DNA of 13,538 nucleotides from Chloroflexota bacterium. Its GTDB lineage: Bacteria; Chloroflexota; Ktedonobacteria; Ktedonobacterales; Ktedonobacteraceae. A model generated the notes under the pieces. It saw only the letters and a program-made list of their open reading frames with translations. It did not search any database and was not told the DNA's origin. Each line of letters starts with the position of its first letter. The first letter of the stretch is position 1. The translations under genes and the position numbers were made by a program. This document shows, one piece after another, positions 7,117-12,206 of this stretch. The stretch is taken from NCBI GenBank assembly GCA_005881295.1, contig VBHS01000281.1, positions 1 to 13,538 on the forward strand. The letters run 5' to 3'.

Positions 7117-8268
7117 ATGACCACCGCGTTGATCTATGACCCAATTTTTTTAGAGCACCTGACCCCTCCAAAACACCCGGAGAGGCCACAACGCCTCGAA
7201 ATGGCGATAAAAGTTCTAGAGGCCCTGGATTGGCTGCAGCGGGATGGACTGGTCCAGATTCCACCACGTGAAGCTACCGAGGATGAACTGGCTGCTGTGC
7301 ACGACCGCGCCTATATACGGCAAATCAAAGAGGTTGCCGAGGAGGTTGCCAGGGAAGCACAACAAGGAGGCCGTAAGACCCGATTTTTTGCTACCGACAC
7401 CTACATCTCCGCGCAGTCCTACGCGGCGGCCATCAAGGCTGCTGGCGCCCCTCTGACTGCCATCGATGCCATCATGAGCGGCGAGGTTGACAACGCCTAT
7501 TGCCTGGTGCGCCCTCCTGGTCATCATGCCCTACCCGATGAAGCCATGGGGTTCTGCCTCTTCAACAATGTGGCCGTTGCCGCTCAATATGCGCTCGACC
7601 GCCACGGCCTCGAGCGGGTGATGATTATAGACTACGATGTCCATCATGGAAATGGTACACAGGACATATTCTATACTGACCCACGCGTACTCTATTTTTC
7701 AGTACATCAGGCGCCTTTCTATCCCGGAACCGGCCACTCCGACGAGCGTGGCGAAGGGGCAGGTCTGGGTACAACCATCAATGTTCCCCTGCCGGCGACG
7801 GTCGGTTACGAGGTCTACGAACCCGTCTTTCGACAGGTCATGGCGCACGCCGCTGACCGTTTTGATCCACAGCTTATCCTGGTTTCTGCTGGCTTTGATG
7901 CACACTGGAATGACCCGCTTGGTCAGATGAATCTCTCCACGGCTGGCTTTGCGCAGCTCACAAAAATAATCATCGACCTTGCTCAAACCCTCTGCAATGG
8001 CCGCCTGGTGATGGTGCAGGAGGGTGGCTATAACCTCGATGTCATGGGATCTGCTGTCGCTACCTGTATCAACCTGCTCCTAGGTGACGACGCGGCGGTA
8101 GACAGCCTTGGCGCCGGGCCTGACGCAGAGAAAGAGTTTCATCTCAATGCAGAAGTCCTGGTAGCCGAACTACGTCGTATTCACAAGTTAACAGGCTATC
8201 GTTTGCGCAATGCCCCCAAACCCGATATCGAACGCTTACGTCGTGAAATGAAAGGACCGCAAGCATAG
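7117..8268 (+). CDS. Histone-deacetylase-family zinc hydrolase (AcuC/acetylpolyamine amidohydrolase-like)
   Basis: A zinc-dependent deacylase of the arginase/deacetylase superfamily; bacterial members remove acyl groups from lysines of metabolic enzymes or from polyamines. Seen in order: the start HLTPPKHPERPQRLE (substrate-rim segment); the charge-relay VRPPGHHA with His136/His137; DYDVHHGNGTQ with zinc ligands Asp174 and His176; SAGFDAH with zinc ligand Asp261; and QEGGY with catalytic Tyr305. All catalytic residues are present, so it should be active. The 383 residues are usual for this class. AAAGG about 6 bases upstream supports the ATG. A tandem-GNAT gene follows after six bases, giving a deacylase plus acyltransferase pair downstream of sucCD. 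Its substrate cannot be told from the sequence. Confidence 0.93.
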   Translation: MTTALIYDPIFLEHLTPPKHPERPQRLEMAIKVLEALDWLQRDGLVQIPPREATEDELAAVHDRAYIRQIKEVAEEVAREAQQGGRKTRFFATDTYISAQSYAAAIKAAGAPLTAIDAIMSGEVDNAYCLVRPPGHHALPDEAMGFCLFNNVAVAAQYALDRHGLERVMIIDYDVHHGNGTQDIFYTDPRVLYFSVHQAPFYPGTGHSDERGEGAGLGTTINVPLPATVGYEVYEPVFRQVMAHAADRFDPQLILVSAGFDAHWNDPLGQMNLSTAGFAQLTKIIIDLAQTLCNGRLVMVQEGGYNLDVMGSAVATCINLLLGDDAAVDSLGAGPDAEKEFHLNAEVLVAELRRIHKLTGYRLRNAPKPDIERLRREMKGPQA

Positions 8269-8274
8269 CTTGGG

Positions 8275-9150
8275 ATGAGACGAATACTATCACGTGGAGC
8301 GGAGGAAATTCGACAATTGACCGGCGACGACCTTGCCCAGATCAAGCGTTTGCTCCAGACATCTGAATACGTCTACCAACGCTTTACGCCTGAAGAACTT
8401 CCTACCCTGCTCGCGCATTATCCAGCTCTGGGCGCTTTCTATGGCTCTTCGCTGCATGGTTTTATCCTCTCTCAGACCGTCAATGCCCCATCAGCCTGGG
8501 TCGGCGGCTTCTGCGTCAGCTGGACTGAGAGCCAGTCATACCTCAAGATCCTTGACACCCTGCTTAAACACCTGACCCCACTCTTGATCAAAAGAAGCGT
8601 ACGCTATCTTCACTACTCAGGCAATGACGCGCAACAGGATTGGCTGCGCGACGTTTTGTTAACCAGAGGCTTCATCCCCTATCGCTCGCTCTACTCCTAC
8701 GACAAGTTCGATTATTATATCCCTTCATTTGGAAATCAAACAATCACCATCCGTCCGGTTGAGGAGCGCGATATACCCACCCTGCTCGCGATCGATGAAG
8801 CCTGCTTCGAGGAATTATGGCGCTACGATGACATCTCATTTCATGATATTGCTGCCACACATCCCTATTTCGTCGTCGCGGAACTCCACGGCAACGTCAT
8901 CGGCTACCAGTTCAACGCACTGGATGGAGATTACGGCTACCTCGTGCGCATCGCCGTCCATCCATCCGCCAGCGGGCAAGGGATCGGCGTACGCCTCATG
9001 GCCGAAGCCATCCGCTTCTTTGAGCATGCTCGCGCGACTCGCATCATGCTTAACACGCAGGATGACAACATTCGCGCCCATCGACTTTACGAGTGGTTCG
9101 GTTTCGTGCGCATTCAGCAGAAAGGGTTCGTATTGAGGAAGGCATTATGA
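8275..9150 (+). CDS. Tandem GNAT-fold acetyltransferase
   Basis: Two GNAT-like halves. Residues 10-145 are a degenerate copy: EEIRQLTGDDLAQIKRLLQ, GFCVSWTES and WLRDVLLTRGF are recognisable, but there is no CoA loop. Residues 157-291 are a canonical copy: TIRPVEERDIPTL, FVVAELHGNVIGYQ, motif A LVRIAVHPSASGQGIGVRLM, then LNTQDDNIRAHRLYEWFGF. The first residue of the Q/R-x-x-G-x-G loop is Ser233 rather than Arg or Gln. The substrate is unknown; the degenerate half probably shapes the substrate site or dimer. It follows the deacylase gene by six bases, so it is co-transcribed. The ATG at 8275 has only a weak TTGGG before it. A GGAGG at 8301-8305 precedes an in-frame TTG at 8317, but that start would remove the first beta strand, so ATG is preferred. 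Confidence 0.82.
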   Translation: MRRILSRGAEEIRQLTGDDLAQIKRLLQTSEYVYQRFTPEELPTLLAHYPALGAFYGSSLHGFILSQTVNAPSAWVGGFCVSWTESQSYLKILDTLLKHLTPLLIKRSVRYLHYSGNDAQQDWLRDVLLTRGFIPYRSLYSYDKFDYYIPSFGNQTITIRPVEERDIPTLLAIDEACFEELWRYDDISFHDIAATHPYFVVAELHGNVIGYQFNALDGDYGYLVRIAVHPSASGQGIGVRLMAEAIRFFEHARATRIMLNTQDDNIRAHRLYEWFGFVRIQQKGFVLRKAL

Positions 9151-9169
9151 GCATTAATCAATTGAACCA

Positions 9170-11083
9170 TCACACTAACCCCAACAATGACCACACCTCC
9201 AATGGCGCCGACTTATTTTTCACCTGTAATGCAGCGAGGTGGGACGCCATCACATACTGCCGCACCTGGAGAAACGTCGCGTGATTGAGTAGGATATTAT
9301 TATCCGAGGCGTTCGATTGAAGACGCGCCGCCACGTTCACCACATCTCCAATCGCCGTGTAGTTCTGCAACCGTCCAGTCGATCCCAGGTTACCGACAAC
9401 GCCCAGGCCAGTATTCACCCCAAAACCAAAGGCCAGCGGTATCTCCTGCGGGTGATCCTGTTGATACTTCTGCACTGCCCTTCTCATATTCCAGGCTGCC
9501 CGCACAGCGCGCAGCGCGTGATCTTCCTGCAGCAGAGGTGCATTAAAAATGGCCATCAAAGCATCGCCTATGAAAGCTGTCAGCGTACCCTCCTGGTGCC
9601 AGATCTCCTCGACCATAATCCCCAGGTAACTGTTGAGCAGATTCATCATCTCCTCTGGAGCCATACTCTCGCTCAACCTGGTATATCCACGAATGTCAGC
9701 AAAGACGACCGAGATCTCCTTGGTCTCTCCCCCCAGGTTCAGCGCCATCGGGTCTTTGATCAGTTGTTGCACGACGTTCGGGTGAACGTAGCGTTCAAAA
9801 ATACGTCGCACCTGCTTTGCCTGCGCCTCCGAACGTTTCAGCTCGGTCCGGTCATCAATCACCAGCGCTATACCAATGTGGTTGTTCTGAGTATCGAGCA
9901 GTGCGGAAACGTAGAGATTCAGGTTCACCTCGCCAGCGCCGGGAATGTCACAATCGACCGAATTAGTCACCATCGTGCCATGCTCATGCTGTACCCTGGC
10001 ATTTTGCAACAATTCGCTAATACCAACCTGTGGTCTGGCAGCAAAAACGTCCCTGTGGTGCCTCCCTATCGCGCTCTTCGGATCCATGCGCAGGGTCTTC
10101 GCAGCTGCACCATTAAAGGTCGTGACGATGCCTGACGAATCGGTAGTAATCACGCCGTTCGCTATGGAGGCGAAGATATTATCCATGTACTGTTTATCTT
10201 CGTTAACCTGACGTATGGTCCTGGTCAGGTCAGCAAAGAGACGCGCATTGTCGATGGCAATAGCCGCTTGATGACAGAAAGCCAGCAGCAGTTCGCGGTG
10301 TTTGGGGCCAAAGAGGTTGGCATTAATACGGCTATCGACATAAACCGCGCCAATACAATGATCTCGCACAACCAGGGGCGCGCACATAATCGAGCGAATG
10401 CCATAGGCCATGATACTCTCTTGCTTTTTAAAAGCATCGTCGATCTGCGCATCGTCGGTGAGTATAGGCTCCCTGGTTTTTACCACGCGAATCACAGTGC
10501 CGCGGCTATTTCTATAGGCGCTTCTATCGATCGTCTGCCCCTGTTTATCAAGCGCGATCGTAAAATCAAGTTCATTGGTCATCGGATTAATCAACGCGAG
10601 AAAGCCTCGTTCCGCATTGACGAATTGGATCACCTGCTCCATCACCAGCCGCAGCACCTGGTCAAACTCAAGCGTCGAGTTCAGCACACGCGCAATATCG
10701 TAGAGGGTCTCAAGTTCGTTGCGTTCTCGTTTGAGAATATTAATACTGCTATTGAGAGCCTGCCGCTCTCGTTCAAATGGCGTAGCTGTGCCCATGGCAG
10801 TTTGTTGCGCCGGAACACCCGTTTGTCCTTGTACGAGTTGCAACACTCGCTGCAGCGATTGACTGAGCCGCCCTAATTCCAGGTCAGCAAGTCGGCTCAG
10901 GTGGAGTGAGTCGCTGAGGAGGCGAATACGGGGATCACTGCTCTCTCTGGCATAGGTACCTTCGACAGCCCGTTCTAATTTCTGCGCGTGCTCATGGAGG
11001 CCACGCGAAATACGCATCAACGTCTCGCTAATCGTTCGCAAGTCGTTGCTAACCTTTGATGCAAGATCAGGTGATACTGTCAA
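9170..11083 (-). CDS. GAF-PAS-class III adenylate/guanylate cyclase, soluble
   Basis: Probably makes a cyclic nucleotide in response to a signal sensed by its N-terminal domains; no membrane segment is seen. Counting from the TTG start (637 residues): a coiled-coil N-terminal region (about 1-125); a GAF domain (about 127-285; LYDIARVLNSTLEFDQVL ... IGAVYVDSR ... AIAIDNARLF); a PAS domain (about 297-415; IFASIANGVITTDSSG); a linker VRRIFERYVHPNVVQQL; and a cyclase domain (450-635). Both metal aspartates are present, Asp463 in VVFADIRGYT and Asp507 in FIGDALMAIF, as are Thr576, Asn583 and Arg587 in NYTAIGDVVNVAARL. The substrate-specifying Lys position, three before GD, is Ala503. Start: a GTG at 11167 is in frame but lies inside a repeat element. 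TTG at 11083, with GGAGG 7 bases upstream, is preferred. It is convergent with the tandem-GNAT gene, 19 bases apart, with no terminator between them. Confidence 0.9.
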   Translation of the reverse strand: MTVSPDLASKVSNDLRTISETLMRISRGLHEHAQKLERAVEGTYARESSDPRIRLLSDSLHLSRLADLELGRLSQSLQRVLQLVQGQTGVPAQQTAMGTATPFERERQALNSSINILKRERNELETLYDIARVLNSTLEFDQVLRLVMEQVIQFVNAERGFLALINPMTNELDFTIALDKQGQTIDRSAYRNSRGTVIRVVKTREPILTDDAQIDDAFKKQESIMAYGIRSIMCAPLVVRDHCIGAVYVDSRINANLFGPKHRELLLAFCHQAAIAIDNARLFADLTRTIRQVNEDKQYMDNIFASIANGVITTDSSGIVTTFNGAAAKTLRMDPKSAIGRHHRDVFAARPQVGISELLQNARVQHEHGTMVTNSVDCDIPGAGEVNLNLYVSALLDTQNNHIGIALVIDDRTELKRSEAQAKQVRRIFERYVHPNVVQQLIKDPMALNLGGETKEISVVFADIRGYTRLSESMAPEEMMNLLNSYLGIMVEEIWHQEGTLTAFIGDALMAIFNAPLLQEDHALRAVRAAWNMRRAVQKYQQDHPQEIPLAFGFGVNTGLGVVGNLGSTGRLQNYTAIGDVVNVAARLQSNASDNNILLNHATFLQVRQYVMASHLAALQVKNKSAPLEVWSLLGLV

Positions 11084-11090
11084 GCAAGTG

Positions 11091-11095
11091 CCTCC
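11091..11095 (-). promoter_or_regulatory. Ribosome binding site that decides the cyclase start
   Basis: A perfect GGAGG on the minus strand, 7 bases before the in-frame TTG at 11083-11081. No comparable site precedes the GTG at 11167. Its first two bases overlap the 11-base direct repeat beside the mobile element. Confidence 0.65.
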
Positions 11096-11104
11096 ATCCA
11101 CAGA

Positions 11105-11206
11105 CGTGTATGAATTGACTGTAGGGGCCGATTTATCGCGCCGCCGCCGATTTGTCGGCCCCCACACCTTTCCTTACGCTTGTTTGCTACAACTATTTCA
11201 TACACC
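11105..11206. mobile_element. MITE-like element in the cyclase leader
   Basis: The ends are imperfect inverted repeats of 19 bases (11106-11124 and 11187-11205, 15 of 19 matching; outer nine bases GTGTATGAA identical, inner TGTAG identical). The 11-base word CCATCCACAGA stands directly outside both ends (11094-11104 and 11207-11217), as a target-site duplication would. The inside is non-coding and carries a GC-rich palindrome. It lies in the 5' leader of the cyclase gene and supplies the false GTG start at 11167. The parent transposase family is unknown; some IS4-group elements make duplications of about this length (family knowledge). Confidence 0.6.
11121..11165. repeat. GC-rich palindrome inside the MITE-like element
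   Basis: GTAGGGGCCGATTTATCG (11121-11138) faces CGATTTGTCGGCCCCCAC (11148-11165), matching at 14 of 18 positions across a nine-base centre, CGCCGCCGC. It would fold strongly in the cyclase mRNA leader. It looks like a dispersed repeat unit, but only one copy is in this window. Confidence 0.6.
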
Positions 11207-11249
11207 CCATCCACAGAATAATCTAAATCAGAAAGTGCGCAGACCACAC

Positions 11250-11298
11250 AAAAAGGTGAGAGTATGCACGTCTCTATAGTAGACGTTCATACCCTCAC
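11250..11298 (-). terminator. Intrinsic terminator of the epimerase gene
   Basis: On the minus strand an 18-base arm (11298-11281), a seven-base loop ACTATAG and an 18-base arm (11273-11256) pair at all but two positions; one difference is a G-U pair in this strand's RNA. C and then TTTTT follow. It begins 30 bases after the epimerase stop and is one of the clearest terminators in the window. Confidence 0.85.
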
Positions 11299-11307
11299 AT
11301 TATAGCA
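11299..11307 (-). promoter_or_regulatory. Extended -10 promoter abutting the terminator (probable cyclase promoter)
   Basis: The minus strand reads TGCTATAAT, a perfect TATAAT with the extended TG-N. No -35 matching TTGACA is seen at 16-18 bases. The predicted start is the G near 11292, inside the first arm of the terminator hairpin, giving a leader of roughly 210 bases to the cyclase TTG. Confidence 0.45.
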
Positions 11308-11327
11308 CAGCAGATTTTGAGCGTGCG

Positions 11328-12068
11328 CTAGACGCCATGCTTTTGCATATATTCTCTGAAAGACACCGGTACAAAGCCAAAATCTCGCTCAACACTCTGT
11401 TTATCTGTCGTGTTATCAAAGGAGAAAAGCGTCATCGCCGCCTTTGTTAACGGCGGCTTCGGCAGGACAGCCTCCATCACCGCCGCACCAACCCCCACCA
11501 GCGCGGTCGGTGCGGGAGCCTTGATGCGCGATGCGTGCATTGTATCAAGCAAAACGTCGATTACCTGGCTAAATGAGTAATACGCCGGACCACCAATAGT
11601 GTATGTCTTCCCATTTGTCCTCGCCGGATCCTCCAATACCTTCATAATCACCGTCACAACATCTTCCACATATATTGGCTGAAACATCGTCTTGCCACCA
11701 CCAATCAGTGGTACTACAGGTGCCGTGCGAATAAGATCCGTTAGCCCCTTGATGAAAGGTGCATCCGCCGCTCTGATCAGATTCCCCGTCCCACGCACAT
11801 TGGTATCTTCATAGTGATTCCCCGTCGATTCTTTATGGTCAGCGGTGATAAAAGCCGCGTGTACAATGGTATCAACACCTTGCACTGCCGCCTTTAGCGC
11901 TTTGGGATCAAGCGTATCTCCCTGTACCAGCTCAACTTTATCAGTCGGTAAAATTTGCGCCGCACGCTTCAGATCTCGCACCAGCACCCGGGGCCGCTCC
12001 CCCTGTGCAACCATGCGAGCTACCAGGTGTCGCCCAATATAGCCTGTCGCTCCAGTAATTAATATCAT
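11328..12068 (-). CDS. NAD(P)-dependent epimerase/atypical SDR (NDUFA9-like), with an apparent internal deletion
   Basis: Rossmann-fold nucleotide-sugar epimerase/quinone-oxidoreductase-like protein; substrate unknown. Seen: MILITGATGYIGRHLV with the NAD(P) loop GATGYIG (6-12); VELVQGDTLDPKAL; VDTIVHAAF; NVRGTGNLIRAA (90-101); then DAPFIKGLTDLIRTAPVVPLIGGG and FQPIYVEDVV. In relatives about 50 residues stand between NLIRAA and the GPGD-type segment, including the YxxxK active-site strand and helix. They are missing here without loss of frame, leaving 246 residues against the usual ~290-300. It may be inactive or only nucleotide-binding. Start: ATG at 12068, 7 bases from AAAGGAG (12082-12076); the GTG at 12071 is too close (4 bases). 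Terminators stand on both sides, so it is probably monocistronic. Confidence 0.8.
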   Translation of the reverse strand: MILITGATGYIGRHLVARMVAQGERPRVLVRDLKRAAQILPTDKVELVQGDTLDPKALKAAVQGVDTIVHAAFITADHKESTGNHYEDTNVRGTGNLIRAADAPFIKGLTDLIRTAPVVPLIGGGKTMFQPIYVEDVVTVIMKVLEDPARTNGKTYTIGGPAYYSFSQVIDVLLDTMHASRIKAPAPTALVGVGAAVMEAVLPKPPLTKAAMTLFSFDNTTDKQSVERDFGFVPVSFREYMQKHGV

Positions 12069-12075
12069 CACAATG

Positions 12076-12082
12076 CTCCTTT
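12076..12082 (-). promoter_or_regulatory. Ribosome binding site of the epimerase-like gene
   Basis: AAAGGAG on the minus strand lies 7 bases before ATG 12068 and 4 bases before GTG 12071. The spacing selects the ATG. Confidence 0.6.
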
Positions 12083-12144
12083 AAATTTACTTCAACAACA
12101 AGTATAGTCCATAGTCAAAGGAGAGACCAGAGGATAGAGACATG

Positions 12145-12173
12145 AAAAAAGGCATGAGCATGCTCACCCTTTT
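12145..12173 (-). terminator. Intrinsic terminator of the histidine kinase gene
   Basis: The minus strand reads AAAAGG, G, TGAG, loop CATG, CTCA, TG, CCTTTTTT: a four-pair inner stem and six-pair outer stem with a small internal loop, ending in six T. The core TGAGCATGCTCA (12155-12166) is a perfect palindrome. It stands between the kinase stop and the epimerase start. Confidence 0.75.
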
Positions 12174-12190
12174 CTCCTCTATACACTGAA

Positions 12191-12206
12191 GTGCACATAT
12201 GTGCAC
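12191..12206. repeat. Perfect 16-bp palindrome touching the kinase stop codon
   Basis: GTGCACATATGTGCAC is exactly self-complementary and starts at the first base after the kinase TAG on the minus strand. It could be a regulator site or part of a 3' structure. No other copy is seen in the window. Confidence 0.5.

Noticed and set aside
9151..9169. Terminator between the convergent tandem-GNAT and cyclase genes
   Set aside because: The 19-base gap has no stem or T run; transcripts probably end inside the opposing gene or by another mechanism.
9147..9284. 45-codon frame starting at the ATGA that overlaps the tandem-GNAT stop
   Set aside because: The ATGA overlap mimics operon coupling, but the frame is antisense to the conserved cyclase C-terminus, is short and resembles nothing known.
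9317..10876. Two long plus-strand open frames (about 270 and 200 residues) across the cyclase gene
   Set aside because: They are antisense to conserved GAF, PAS and cyclase domains and have no family features, so they are shadows of codon bias.
11084..11167. 28-residue N-terminal extension of the cyclase from the GTG at 11167
   Set aside because: It lies in the inverted-repeat element, has Arg-rich odd composition and no ribosome site; the TTG with GGAGG is better.
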